IMG/VR virus record: IMGVR_UViG_3300030098_004604
Coordinates: 11,114 to 58,574 of that record
Length of the DNA stretch: 47,461 nucleotides
Source: a virus
Strand: one strand, 5' to 3'
The position numbers and the translations under genes were made by a program. The notes under the pieces were generated by a model. The model saw only the letters and a program-made list of their open reading frames with translations. It was not told the DNA's origin and searched no databases. Shown in pieces: positions 33,831 to 43,286 of the stretch (position 1 is the first letter of the stretch; the number at the start of each line of letters is the position of its first letter).

Positions 33831-34421
33831 ATGCCATTCTGGACAAAAAATCACAGCGAAGACGCTACCCTAAGAGATCCAAAAAGAAAGTTTAGATTTA
33901 TGGTTTCCTTTGGAAACATTGGTACTGACGGCGGCGTGCTTTGGTACGCTAAGACAGCCACTAAGCCCTCTTTTCAGATCGGTGCTGCAGAGCACAAATA
34001 TCTTAACCACACATTCTACTATCCGGGTTCTGTAACTTGGCAGGATGTGACAATTACTTTGGTGGATCCTGTGAGTCCCGATATGGCAGCGACTCTTTCG
34101 GACATCGTGGCAACTGGTGGCTACACAATTCCCGCCACATACACAGACATGCAGACGATTTCCAAAGCAAAGGCTTCTACGGCTCTTGGCTCCGTGACGG
34201 TCACGCAGCTGGATTCCGATGGCAACCCCTTGGAGACTTGGACGATGTACAACTCCTTCATTACCGAGGTTAAGTATGGTGACTTGGAGTATGGCGGTGA
34301 CGATCTGACTGAGGTCAGCCTTACCATGAAGTACGACTGGGCGATGCTTGAGTCGTCGGCCGAAGGCAGTGTCTTGACAAACGGTACAAGCACCAACAAG
34401 TACTTCAGCGTATCCAGCTAA
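33831..34421 (+). CDS. 19: Tail tube protein (T4 gp19-like)
   Basis: 196 residues (T4 gp19 has 163). Typical tube sequence: KFRFMVSFGN near the start, FYYPGSVTWQDVTITLVDPV in the centre, and YGDLEYGGDDLTEVSLTMKY at the end. The protein forms hexameric rings of the rigid inner tube through which DNA passes. ATAGGAG precedes the ATG. It follows the sheath gene as in T4. Confidence 0.93.
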   Translation: MPFWTKNHSEDATLRDPKRKFRFMVSFGNIGTDGGVLWYAKTATKPSFQIGAAEHKYLNHTFYYPGSVTWQDVTITLVDPVSPDMAATLSDIVATGGYTIPATYTDMQTISKAKASTALGSVTVTQLDSDGNPLETWTMYNSFITEVKYGDLEYGGDDLTEVSLTMKYDWAMLESSAEGSVLTNGTSTNKYFSVSS

Positions 34422-34441
34422 ATATAATTCAAAACAACGTA

Positions 34442-34470
34442 TTAACATTATAGCAGATTTATTGTATAAT
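34442..34470 (+). promoter_or_regulatory. Sigma70-type promoter
   Basis: TTAACA (34442-34447), a 17-base spacer and a perfect TATAAT (34465-34470), 29 bases before the TTG start at 34499. It would be read by host RNA polymerase without phage factors. No ACTATTTA motif in this gap. Confidence 0.75.
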
Positions 34471-34498
34471 ACTTACATAGCAAAAAACGAGGTGTACA

Positions 34499-35356
34499 TT
34501 GGCTAGAAACAAAGAGCGTCTGGGGACGCACAGCAAGACTGACAGCACTCCCCCTGCGCCACTTATGCAAGACAATGACTCTGGTGGGTTTTCGTTTGTT
34601 ATCCCCACAGAGTTCGTTGAATTACCATCTGGGGGTAACTTTTACCCAGAAGGACACCCTCTTCATGGGGAGTCCACAATTGAAATCAAACAAATGACCG
34701 CGAAAGAAGAGGATTTGCTCACATCGCGCTCGCTGCTAAAGAAGGGGATTGTCCTTGATAGGCTTTTACAGAGCGTTATTGTGAATAAGGCCATCAACCC
34801 TGCTCACTTGCTTGTTGGCGATAGAAACGCTGTGCTTGTGGCTACACGTATCTCTGGCTACGGCAACGATTATGTGACCAAAATCGGATGTCCTGCTTGT
34901 GGCGCGAATCAAGAGTATTCTTTTGATTTAAATCACATTGACGTGTATACAGGCTCTGGGTTATCCCCCGAAGATGCCACCAATAACGGAGATGGGACGT
35001 TTACAACGATCCTTCCTCAAACAAAAGTTGAGGTAGTTTTCCGACTTCTCACTGGCGCTGACGAAAAGGCCCTATTGAGCCAAATGGAGACTGCTCGTAA
35101 AAACCGCCGAGATGAGAATGCGGTAACACGCCAACTTAAGCTCATTATCAACTCAGTTAATGGCGATGAAACACAAAAATCGATCAATTATCTTGTAGAG
35201 AACATGCCGTCGCAGGATGCTCGTCACCTTCGGCTTGCCTTTAAACTGGCAGCGCCGAACTTGGACATGAACCAGCATTTTGAGTGCAACGAATGTGATT
35301 ATGAGCAGGAATTGGAGGTGCCGCTTACGGCGGACTTTTTTTGGCCTGACCGATGA
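34499..35356 (+). CDS. Tail assembly chaperone/baseplate assembly protein with zinc ribbon
   Basis: 285 residues from a TTG start (ACGAGGTG upstream). The block FVELPSGGNFYPEGHPLHGE with IEIKQMTAKEEDLLTSRS recalls the T4-like gp26-type baseplate assembly proteins. Two CxxC pairs (CPAC at about 134 and CNEC at about 264) suggest a zinc ribbon. It lies immediately upstream of a second overlapping frame and the tape measure gene, the classic place of tail assembly chaperones, which are often joined by a programmed frameshift. A seven-T run lies 18-24 bases before the stop. Confidence 0.7.
   Translation: MARNKERLGTHSKTDSTPPAPLMQDNDSGGFSFVIPTEFVELPSGGNFYPEGHPLHGESTIEIKQMTAKEEDLLTSRSLLKKGIVLDRLLQSVIVNKAINPAHLLVGDRNAVLVATRISGYGNDYVTKIGCPACGANQEYSFDLNHIDVYTGSGLSPEDATNNGDGTFTTILPQTKVEVVFRLLTGADEKALLSQMETARKNRRDENAVTRQLKLIINSVNGDETQKSINYLVENMPSQDARHLRLAFKLAAPNLDMNQHFECNECDYEQELEVPLTADFFWPDR
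35332..35338 (+). other. Seven-T slippery run, probable frameshift site
   Basis: The reading frame GAC TTT TTT TGG crosses a run of seven Ts just before the stop at 35354. A +1 (or -2) shift here continues into the frame that stops at 35603. The run position is read from the ACTTTTTTTGG string near 35330-35342 and may be off by a base or two. Confidence 0.5.
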
Positions 35357-35603
35357 GTACTCGGAGCACATATATGAGCAGTTCTTCTTTCTGAAATACT
35401 CAGGAGGCTGGTCATTCTACGAGGCTTACAATCTTCCGATTGCATTGCGTGAGTGGTTTGTTAAGCGGCTTATGAAACAATTGAAAGAAGAGGCTGAAGC
35501 AGTTGAAAAGGCGTCTAAGGGTCGCGGCGGTGCAAACACGCAGACTTTATCGGCGCATAATCAGCCGGGAGCCCCTCCGGGGTGGCCCGGCGCTAAAGGG
35601 TAA
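35339..35603 (+). CDS. Frameshift extension of the tail chaperone (second chaperone part)
   Basis: About 87 codons in the frame +1 relative to the preceding gene: GLTDEYSEHIYEQFFFLKYS, then GGWSFYEAYNLPIALREWFV and a Lys/Glu helix, ending in a Gly/Pro tail. The sequence is protein-like from the T-run onward, but upstream in this frame it looks like a shadow (Arg-rich, no ribosome site), so expression by frameshift from the first gene fits best. A separate start at ATG 35301 is possible but poor. A one-base error in the T-run would also fuse the two. Confidence 0.6.
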
Positions 35604-35626
35604 GGTTTAAAAGCCTTACCTTTTTT
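35599..35626 (+). terminator. Intrinsic terminator overlapping the chaperone stop
   Basis: GGTAAGG (35599-35605) pairs with CCTTACC (35614-35620), loop of eight, then six Ts. The TAA stop codon is inside the left arm. Confidence 0.85.
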
Positions 35627-35666
35627 GGTACATAACTAATTATTTTTAGGAAAAGAGGGCACCCCT

Positions 35667-38375
35667 GTGGCTGACGACAATAAATATTCGCCTGAAGAAA
35701 TAAGAGAGGCTCAAGAAGAATTAGACAAGCTTAAAGCTAAATCCGAAGAACTTACTGAAGAAGACAAGAAGCGACGGAAAGAGCTAGAACTAATTATCGG
35801 CTTGATGAAAGAGCAAGATAAGTACCAGTCCAAGAGGCTTGACGATCTTAAGGGCGAAATAGAAATATTAGAAAGAGCCCTTGCAACAGACAATGAAAGG
35901 TATGCATCGGCTGAACGCCATCGCGCCCTCCAACAAATTCGTCTAGAAAGAGATGAATTGATGTTGGAGAATATCCGACAAAAACTTATTTCTCAAAAAG
36001 AATTGACCGAGGAAGAGCAAGAGGCTTACAAGGCCGCTGGCGGCACTAAAGAAGAGCTTGACAAGACGCTAAGCATCACCTCGGATCTCCTCGCAGCAAA
36101 GAGGAAATTTAACAAAGAAATTATCCAAGGCTCGCCGCTTTTAGCCAAAAGTAAAAAGATTGCAGCTGATATGCTTGTTGTCCTAGATAGTCAGCATAAA
36201 ATGCAGTATGCTATAAATAAAGCCAGTGCTGCCGGCGATGCCATCTTGACAAAAACCTTTGGATTAATGGTAGAAACCATGAAAGAAGCCGAAGAGGTAT
36301 TCTCAGACTTCCGGCGCACTATGCAGCTGGGTGATGATTACGAGACACGAATCACACAAACAACACAAGCCCTGTCTGCATACGGAGTAACGGTCAAAGA
36401 CGCCGCCGAAGCGCAGAATGCTTTAATTAAGACCACTACCGATTTTACATTGATGACCAAAAACGAGCAAGATGCTTTAGTGCATTCTGCTGCTCTCGCC
36501 GGCGAGCTTGGCGTGGCATACGGTGACTTTGCGCAGGGCATTCAAAATAGTACCAAGTTTTTTAATCAAGGCGCCACTCAAGCCATTCAAACTCAAGGCG
36601 AGCTAGCGGCAACAGCCCGCATGTTGGGTCGTGATCAGACAGAGTTTGCCGCTCAATTTGCAAAATCCGGTCACCAGTTCGCCAAGTTTGGTGCGCAGGG
36701 CGTGAAAGCTTTCAAAGATCTGGCTCACATTCAAAAGATTACAGGAATGGAAATGGAGAAAGTATTGGCGATTACAAATAAGTTTGATACATTCGAAGGC
36801 GCCGCTGAGCAGGCCGGAAAACTTAATGCTGCGCTAGGTGGCAACATGGTCAACGCTATGGATTTGATGATGGCAACCGATCCCGCAGAGCGCTTTGGTA
36901 TGATTCGCGACTCTATTCTTGACGCAGGATTAACCTTTGATGACATGTCATATTACCAAAAGCAGTTTTATGCAGAGTCATTAGGGCTGAGTGATGTGAG
37001 TGATTTAGCTCTCGTTCTTGCCGGCGACATGGACAACCTTGCCGGCGCCGCCAATCAAAGTTCGGAAGAAATTAGAGAACAAAAAAGACGAGCAGCAGAA
37101 GCACAAAGTGTGATGGACTCATTTAAGAACATTTTAGTTGAGATGGGTACTGCCGCTCTTGGACTGTATCAGGGCTTAAGCACGTTGACAGGAGGGCTGA
37201 TCGAGAATAGAAGAGTTATACAAGTCTTGATTGGTGTATATGGTATTTACAAAACTATTTCTATCGCCTTGACTCTTGTTGAGATGGCTTCGAAAGCTGG
37301 AAAGATCCTTAGCACAGCCGCCACAGTTACGGACAGTCAACAGACCGCGTTAAATTCCGCAGCCAAAACTAAGCATACGGCTGCGTTAGCCGCCGATACA
37401 ACCGCTCTCGGTGCAAACTCAACTGCTTTGGGTGTTAATTCTACCGCTCTAGGCACTAATTCGGGTGCCATGAAGAAGGCAGGAAAAGCCAAAGCCGGCA
37501 TGGGACCCGCTCTTATAGCATTCGGCGCTGCGATATTGATGATCGGCGCCGGCGTCTACTTCGCCGCCACAGGAATGGCGAATTTGGCAGAATCAGTTAG
37601 CAATCTGGATTCAAACGAACTAGATGCTTTTAGCAATTCCCTTATTTTTCTAGGGGTTGCTTTGGGTACTGTTATGGCAATCATTGTTCTAATTGGCGTA
37701 TTGGCAAGCGGACCACAAATATTAGGGATCATGGGTGTCGCTGCGGCGTTTATGATGATGGGCGTAGGCGTGGCTCTCGCAGCCGCCGGTATTGGATATA
37801 TGGCAGAGGGATTTGCAAAGATGTTCCAGCACATCGATCTTGAGAAGGTTGCAGCAACGGCGGTTCTTTTTGGAGTTCTGTATCTGGGCGCTGGGCTGGG
37901 ATACGCCGCTGCCCTCGGCATTGCTGCCATCGGGCTAGCACTCGGCGGTCTGACCATAGCCTTGAAATTCATGAATTTTAAAAAGCTTGAGCAAGTCACC
38001 GGATTTATGACCGCATTTACAGACTTTGAAGTAGCCTCCATCTATGCGGTAACAGAGGCGCTGTCTGATATGGCTAAAACCATCGATGAGATGGACATGA
38101 AGAAAACGATAGCACTGGAAACTGTTCTGGCCACAACGGCCGTTGTCGGGGCTACTATGGGCCCAGCTTTGATGTTGCCCATGATGGTAGCCGGTGCAGT
38201 AGGGGGTGGCGTAACAGCGGCGATGCAGGCCACTGCTGCTCAGCCGGCTGCAGGTGGTGGGGGAACCACCACAACGCGGACACCGCTAATCATTAAACTG
38301 GGTGACACAGGCGATACGCTACAGAAGTTTATCATTGAAACCGTCGGCAACGAAGTAAAAGTGGTTAACAGCTAA
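35667..38375 (+). CDS. Tail tape measure protein
   Basis: 902 residues, GTG start with AGGAAAAGAGG upstream. Long charged coiled coil at the N-terminus (1-150), Ala/Gln-rich helical middle, three or more hydrophobic segments at about 610-760 and a Gly/Thr-rich tail. This is the layout of tape measure proteins, which set tail length and act during DNA injection. A TALGxNS triplet repeat is seen near 37405-37465. It follows the chaperone pair as usual. By role it corresponds to T4 gp29. Confidence 0.85.
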   Translation: MADDNKYSPEEIREAQEELDKLKAKSEELTEEDKKRRKELELIIGLMKEQDKYQSKRLDDLKGEIEILERALATDNERYASAERHRALQQIRLERDELMLENIRQKLISQKELTEEEQEAYKAAGGTKEELDKTLSITSDLLAAKRKFNKEIIQGSPLLAKSKKIAADMLVVLDSQHKMQYAINKASAAGDAILTKTFGLMVETMKEAEEVFSDFRRTMQLGDDYETRITQTTQALSAYGVTVKDAAEAQNALIKTTTDFTLMTKNEQDALVHSAALAGELGVAYGDFAQGIQNSTKFFNQGATQAIQTQGELAATARMLGRDQTEFAAQFAKSGHQFAKFGAQGVKAFKDLAHIQKITGMEMEKVLAITNKFDTFEGAAEQAGKLNAALGGNMVNAMDLMMATDPAERFGMIRDSILDAGLTFDDMSYYQKQFYAESLGLSDVSDLALVLAGDMDNLAGAANQSSEEIREQKRRAAEAQSVMDSFKNILVEMGTAALGLYQGLSTLTGGLIENRRVIQVLIGVYGIYKTISIALTLVEMASKAGKILSTAATVTDSQQTALNSAAKTKHTAALAADTTALGANSTALGVNSTALGTNSGAMKKAGKAKAGMGPALIAFGAAILMIGAGVYFAATGMANLAESVSNLDSNELDAFSNSLIFLGVALGTVMAIIVLIGVLASGPQILGIMGVAAAFMMMGVGVALAAAGIGYMAEGFAKMFQHIDLEKVAATAVLFGVLYLGAGLGYAAALGIAAIGLALGGLTIALKFMNFKKLEQVTGFMTAFTDFEVASIYAVTEALSDMAKTIDEMDMKKTIALETVLATTAVVGATMGPALMLPMMVAGAVGGGVTAAMQATAAQPAAGGGGTTTTRTPLIIKLGDTGDTLQKFIIETVGNEVKVVNS

Positions 38376-38396
38376 TTATCAACAGGGAGATAAAAA

Positions 38397-39437
38397 ATGG
38401 GCACAGATCCAAAAAGCTTTAATTACAAAGAGTATAGTGCTCCATCCAATAGCAACGTTGTTGATGGCTCAGATGCTCTTGCAAACCGGGGGATGGTTAT
38501 CTCCTTTATGCACATGCCATCTGGCAAGGAATTGTTCTTTAAAGCCTTCATTAACACGTTTAACGAGACCTACTCATCTGATTGGGCAGGCGAAACCGTT
38601 TACGGCCGCGCAGATCCCATCTACATGTTCAAGAACACCCAGCGCAAGATTGCTTTGGGGTTTATGGTGCCTGCTGCATCGGCCGGAGAGGCTTACCAAA
38701 ACTTAGCCAAGGCCCAACAGCTTGTACAATTTTTATATCCAATGTATACGGAAGTACAGAGCGCTACGACCATCGCACAATCGCCATTAGTACGCTTAAA
38801 GTTCGCCAACCTTCTTCAGAAAGTGGACAGCGCCGCCGGCACCAACACAAAAACACCGAGTAGCACGTATGCTGACTATAAGTCTTCTAACGATGCGTCC
38901 CAAGGTTTGTTAGGGGTCATTACAAATTGCACGATCAACCACAATTTAGACAATTTAGACATCGGCTCCATTCAGAAAGGGAGCGGGGAGGCTTTGGAAG
39001 CTTTGATGTCGAAGGGTATTGAAATTATCATTGACTTTTCCCCGATTCATGAGCACACAGTAGGGTGGATTGGCAAAGACGGAAGTGCCACCCCAGAGTT
39101 CGCTGCACCAAACTTTCCGTATGGGGCACAGCTTTCTAGCACCGCAAATGCACCAGCAACCGCAACTTCTGGCTCAGCAAATGCCACCGGCGGCGATGCC
39201 GATGCACCACTCCCAACAGGCGATGGAGGAACAACGACCGCAGCAGAAGCAGCAGCCGCAGCAGAGCCTGAGCCCGCAGCAACGCAGGCTGCTCAAGATT
39301 CAGCAGTTGCTGCTGTTGATGGGCTTGAGACTGCAGGGGATGGTCTGACCGATAACTGGAAAGGCGGCCGGAAACCTTCGATTGGTCACCACGCCGGCAG
39401 CCGTCGGCGACATGTCGTTTGGGATCCCCAGACCTAA
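38397..39437 (+). CDS. Baseplate/tube-initiation-type structural protein
   Basis: 346 residues. The N-terminal part (ISFMHMPSGKELFFKAFINT, YGRADPIYMFKNTQRKIALG) is a tube-like beta domain of the sort found in baseplate tube-initiator proteins (T4 gp48/gp54 position). The C-terminal 100 residues are Ala/Thr/Glu/Gln-rich low complexity, ending in a basic tail. Located between tape measure and LysM baseplate genes. Exact T4 counterpart not certain. Confidence 0.6.
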   Translation: MGTDPKSFNYKEYSAPSNSNVVDGSDALANRGMVISFMHMPSGKELFFKAFINTFNETYSSDWAGETVYGRADPIYMFKNTQRKIALGFMVPAASAGEAYQNLAKAQQLVQFLYPMYTEVQSATTIAQSPLVRLKFANLLQKVDSAAGTNTKTPSSTYADYKSSNDASQGLLGVITNCTINHNLDNLDIGSIQKGSGEALEALMSKGIEIIIDFSPIHEHTVGWIGKDGSATPEFAAPNFPYGAQLSSTANAPATATSGSANATGGDADAPLPTGDGGTTTAAEAAAAAEPEPAATQAAQDSAVAAVDGLETAGDGLTDNWKGGRKPSIGHHAGSRRRHVVWDPQT

Positions 39438-39455
39438 AAACAAGAGAAAACATTT

Positions 39456-39794
39456 ATGCCTTCAAGATACAACAAATCACGAAAAATATTCAACAATACC
39501 GAATACTATGAGCCATTGCGCAAGTCGCGTGATTTAAAAGAAGTTGAGCAGTACGCGACATTTCCTTTGGCCAACCCTACAGTTAGCCAACGCGCCAGCA
39601 CAGTGACAAATACTCACATCTGGAAGTATGGTGATCGGTTGTATAATCTTGCTCACCAATACTATGGAGATACACGATATTGGTGGGTTATTGCGTGGTG
39701 GAATGGCTACTGTATGGAATCTCAAATAAAAACAGGAGCCGTCATTTATATTCCCCTTAACTTAGAAGAGGCGCTACCGGCGTTGGGGGTGTAG
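39456..39794 (+). CDS. 53: LysM-type baseplate wedge protein (gp53-like)
   Basis: 112 residues. The C-terminal half is a LysM-like domain: WKYGDRLYNLAHQYYGDTRY, then WWVIAWWNG and a final IPLNLEEAL. T4 gp53 carries such a domain and joins baseplate wedges. The N-terminal half is basic and short. One base separates it from the next gene, fitting a baseplate operon. Confidence 0.75.
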   Translation: MPSRYNKSRKIFNNTEYYEPLRKSRDLKEVEQYATFPLANPTVSQRASTVTNTHIWKYGDRLYNLAHQYYGDTRYWWVIAWWNGYCMESQIKTGAVIYIPLNLEEALPALGV

Positions 39795-39795
39795 A

Positions 39796-42700
39796 ATGAG
39801 CAAGGATTCGCATGCGTTTTTGCTTAGTTTGCAAGAGTACGCGCTGACTGATCGCGACCTCGCGGTCACCGCCACAACCACCATCGAGCAGGAAATAAGC
39901 ACCGCTGCAGCAGCGGTCTTCGACGCAAATACCAGAGAAGGTGGGGCCATTGACGAGGAATCAGATCCACAGTATGACCCTGAAACACATACGAGCTTTG
40001 AATTATGGACGGGCGATAAACACGGAACAGACGTTGCAAAAGAGGCATGGAAAACCACAAATACGGAATTAAGCAAATATCTTACTCCGGAGATAGTGTA
40101 TGGGGGATGCAGTTCAAAGGCAATGATTGAAATTCTTGGCCCGCACACGCCTGAGATAGCAGACGATGAATATGCATGGCAGAATCTTCAAAGTAAATAC
40201 GACGAAGAGGGTAGTATGTATGCCCTGATAGACACGTTATCTCAGAAAGACAGTAGCGACGCCGGTGAGGACACATACGGAAAGTCATCGGTAGCGACCT
40301 TCGAAGAATATGGATTTGATCCCTGCGATCCTTCTAAATATGATTATGCTTCCTTCCAAAATTGGCTAGCTGACGTCACAGGAAAGGTTTATGGGTCTTC
40401 TTTAGGGAGATCTATAAATAAGAGCATACGAGATAAACAGTCTAAGTGGTACAATAATACTTTGCTGGCTAAGGCTACATATGCGAAAGATATTGTTGCC
40501 GAGACTGAAGCTGCCGCAGCACAGACGGGCAAGAAAATCGCAGCCTATTCCCGAGTAGATAACATCAAATTTAAAGAGCAGTGCTTTTTGTTATCAAATG
40601 TGCAGGCGCTCTCCATGATTAAGAAGAATCTTGAGGCTCAAGTTCCGAAAGCCAAGCCGAATAACACACCCGAAGGTAATGCTTGTGTCCTCCTGCAGGG
40701 AGATCCATTTGGGCTCATCAACAAGCTAACACAGAATGCCCACAAGGAAGAATTTTTTGAAATGCCATCGGCGGCACTTAGTTCCCTGCAGCCGATGATT
40801 AGATTGTATAAGGTGGTGGCTGATGAGACCGGCAAAAATGAGAGACAGGTGGAGATCAAATTTGACTCTCACTATAGTGTTGAGGATGCCAAGGATCTTT
40901 TGACCAATAAAGCTAATCGTGGCCATGGAGTTGGTATATCAAGCTTCAATTTCTCATATGAAGCAAACAACCCTTACGCGATCAAAAAGAGTATTAAAGC
41001 TAAGCTTGTGATTCACGCGAACAACTTCTCAGAGTTGCTGCGGGATCGAAATGGCACCGTTGATCCATCTAAGAATGCTCCTTATGCACCACCGGGTAAG
41101 CCAGTCCCTTATCGCTACATTGACTTGGCCATGAAAACATGGGATCCAGATGGCGCCACACGTGACATGAACAAGATCAACCCGCAACAAAGAGAAGTGG
41201 TTCAGAAGAATATGGACAAGCTCACTTTTCGCCTTAAGGCGGTTATTGGCTGGGCGAACCCGTCAGCCAAGTCAACGAAGACCGCGAGAAACACTTGGGC
41301 CACAGCTACGGATGGCCGCATTACGCCCAATATTCTTGACGCGATATATGATTCGTGCATTACTTTGAATTTAACCCCAACAGTTCATACGTTTGACATT
41401 GATGAGATGGGTCGCGTTAAGTTTACCTTAAACTACTTGGCATATGTGGAAGATTTTTTCGATGCCCCGAGCTTTAATATATTCACAGATCCAGTAATCG
41501 CCGTTAAGCAGGTGATTCGTAAATCTAGATACAAACAACTAAGTGAAGATTGCAATAGTAAAGAGGTTAATGAGATTAAAAACTCTGAAAGTGAAACAAA
41601 ACAGATTGAACGAGAAAAAGTTCGCAACTTTAGATATCTTATGAATAGCATGCTCAAGAAAAAGAAGATGAGATTTATGGAAGTGCCATTGGAGGAGTTG
41701 ACCAAATATAGACAAGGGGGGCCTTTAAAGCAATTAGATGGCAAGCTTTTACAAAAGTTTGCTGAGGATATGCGCAAGGCAGACGCAAGTCAGATTGTCG
41801 GCACTGCTAGTAAAACAGACGCCGTGGGCAACAGTATCAATGCGGCCGTCGATGCAGCGGCCAAAGAGGCGACGCAGAATAAAAAGACTACCGATCCGGC
41901 CGATCCCGGCGATGACTCCAAAGCAAAGTCTGGCTCAACAGGTAAAACGCCGACTGCCACCGAAGTAGAGAATGCCTTAAACCCCCTACAGACAGTAGCG
42001 TTTTTCTATGTGTCCGATTTGATGGATGTGATGCTAGAAAACATAGGGACCACGCTCAAAGGGCTTCCGGATGGCATTAGGAATCACAAAAAATATAAAC
42101 TATACACTGAGCTAATGGAGCAGGAGGCCGTAGACTATACACGCTATGCTGAAAATTTTGCGAGATTTCGATTAGCGTTGGGTCCTGTAGAGCTTATTAA
42201 TTCCAACAAGGAAGGCAAAGTGATGGAATCCTTTTTTGTAAACTTTGGCGATATTCCTATCTCGGCTAAGTACTTTATGGAATTTTTGACAACCAAAGTT
42301 TTGAAGACTGATCGACAAGCATACCCTCTCCCTAAATTTTTAAATGACTTTTTTAATGAACTTATTCGCGACTTTCTTAACAATGACACTTGCTATGGCA
42401 ACAGGGCTAAACAAAAGACAAGAGTATCACAATCTTCAATTACTTCATATAAGAAAAAGGCCCCCTTGGACAATATTACGGCTGCGATGGGCAACGCCTC
42501 CCGCTTGGACATCACAAACTACAGCGGTGAACAGCTGCCTATTCTCGACGTATATGGCGAGCGAGGAAGCCCGGTTTCCAGCAAGGACATTAAAGATGAA
42601 ACTAACTTTTTGATTTTCTTTGCGGCTCGTACACAGCCAACAGACATTATGCGCGGCTGCAAAGGCGGCATGAAGCACAAATGTTATGATGACAATGGGG

Positions 42701-43248
42701 TAGAGATTTTGGGCGATCACGACCGAGGGCTTTGGCACTATCAAATCGGAAAGGACCGAGGAATTGTAAAAACTATTCAATTGGAGAAGACTGATTCCCC
42801 GGGTCTTGCCGAGGTGCGGTTTGAGCAAGAGGGGTATGATGGCCTTGCCCAGTTGCGCGTGCTATATGACGCAAAGATTAAAACTTATTTGGATGTTAAC
42901 GCCTTCCCCGGAAGTTATATTTATATAGAACCACGCGGCTTTGATCCCGGCGCTGTCTCAACAGACTTGACAAGGATGGGCGTCGGTGGTTATTATATGA
43001 TCATACGCTCCTCACACACTCTCGGTGCAGGAATGGCTGAGACTGAGATAACGGCGAAATGGGTAGCTGAAGTGGACAAACACATTGAAGAGAAGGGCAA
43101 AGCAGACGAGAAGCCAACCAAAAAGAAAAGTAAGTGCTATAGCGATGGTGATCGAAAGAGCAAGTCGCAAGAGCAACCATTCAGTGACTGGTTTGGATCG
43201 TTTTTTAGTGATTCAAAGGGCAAAGATGATGGCACAACAAAGAAATAG
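39796..43248 (+). CDS. Large baseplate protein, possibly hub-related
   Basis: 1150 residues. No clear family by eye. The C-terminal region (about residues 1035-1100: AFPGSYIYIEPRGFDPGA, MGVGGYYMIIRSSHTLGAGM) resembles the beta-domain ends of phage hub or tail-spike-base proteins; the middle has several alpha/beta stretches and a Lys-rich linker near 690-720. Position after the gp53-like gene supports a baseplate role. The tail is Lys/Ser-rich and probably disordered. Confidence 0.55.
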   Translation: MSKDSHAFLLSLQEYALTDRDLAVTATTTIEQEISTAAAAVFDANTREGGAIDEESDPQYDPETHTSFELWTGDKHGTDVAKEAWKTTNTELSKYLTPEIVYGGCSSKAMIEILGPHTPEIADDEYAWQNLQSKYDEEGSMYALIDTLSQKDSSDAGEDTYGKSSVATFEEYGFDPCDPSKYDYASFQNWLADVTGKVYGSSLGRSINKSIRDKQSKWYNNTLLAKATYAKDIVAETEAAAAQTGKKIAAYSRVDNIKFKEQCFLLSNVQALSMIKKNLEAQVPKAKPNNTPEGNACVLLQGDPFGLINKLTQNAHKEEFFEMPSAALSSLQPMIRLYKVVADETGKNERQVEIKFDSHYSVEDAKDLLTNKANRGHGVGISSFNFSYEANNPYAIKKSIKAKLVIHANNFSELLRDRNGTVDPSKNAPYAPPGKPVPYRYIDLAMKTWDPDGATRDMNKINPQQREVVQKNMDKLTFRLKAVIGWANPSAKSTKTARNTWATATDGRITPNILDAIYDSCITLNLTPTVHTFDIDEMGRVKFTLNYLAYVEDFFDAPSFNIFTDPVIAVKQVIRKSRYKQLSEDCNSKEVNEIKNSESETKQIEREKVRNFRYLMNSMLKKKKMRFMEVPLEELTKYRQGGPLKQLDGKLLQKFAEDMRKADASQIVGTASKTDAVGNSINAAVDAAAKEATQNKKTTDPADPGDDSKAKSGSTGKTPTATEVENALNPLQTVAFFYVSDLMDVMLENIGTTLKGLPDGIRNHKKYKLYTELMEQEAVDYTRYAENFARFRLALGPVELINSNKEGKVMESFFVNFGDIPISAKYFMEFLTTKVLKTDRQAYPLPKFLNDFFNELIRDFLNNDTCYGNRAKQKTRVSQSSITSYKKKAPLDNITAAMGNASRLDITNYSGEQLPILDVYGERGSPVSSKDIKDETNFLIFFAARTQPTDIMRGCKGGMKHKCYDDNGVEILGDHDRGLWHYQIGKDRGIVKTIQLEKTDSPGLAEVRFEQEGYDGLAQLRVLYDAKIKTYLDVNAFPGSYIYIEPRGFDPGAVSTDLTRMGVGGYYMIIRSSHTLGAGMAETEITAKWVAEVDKHIEEKGKADEKPTKKKSKCYSDGDRKSKSQEQPFSDWFGSFFSDSKGKDDGTTKK

Positions 43249-43286
43249 AAAGAAAGCTAATTAGAAGAGAGAGGGCAAAAAAAGAT

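Noticed and set aside
35330-35360. -1 frameshift at the T-run
   Set aside because: The -1 frame reaches TGA within three codons of the run; only +1 or -2 leads to the long second frame.
35353-35394. Separate gene from the ATGA at the end of the chaperone gene
   Set aside because: That frame closes after 13 codons and does not give the protein-like sequence.
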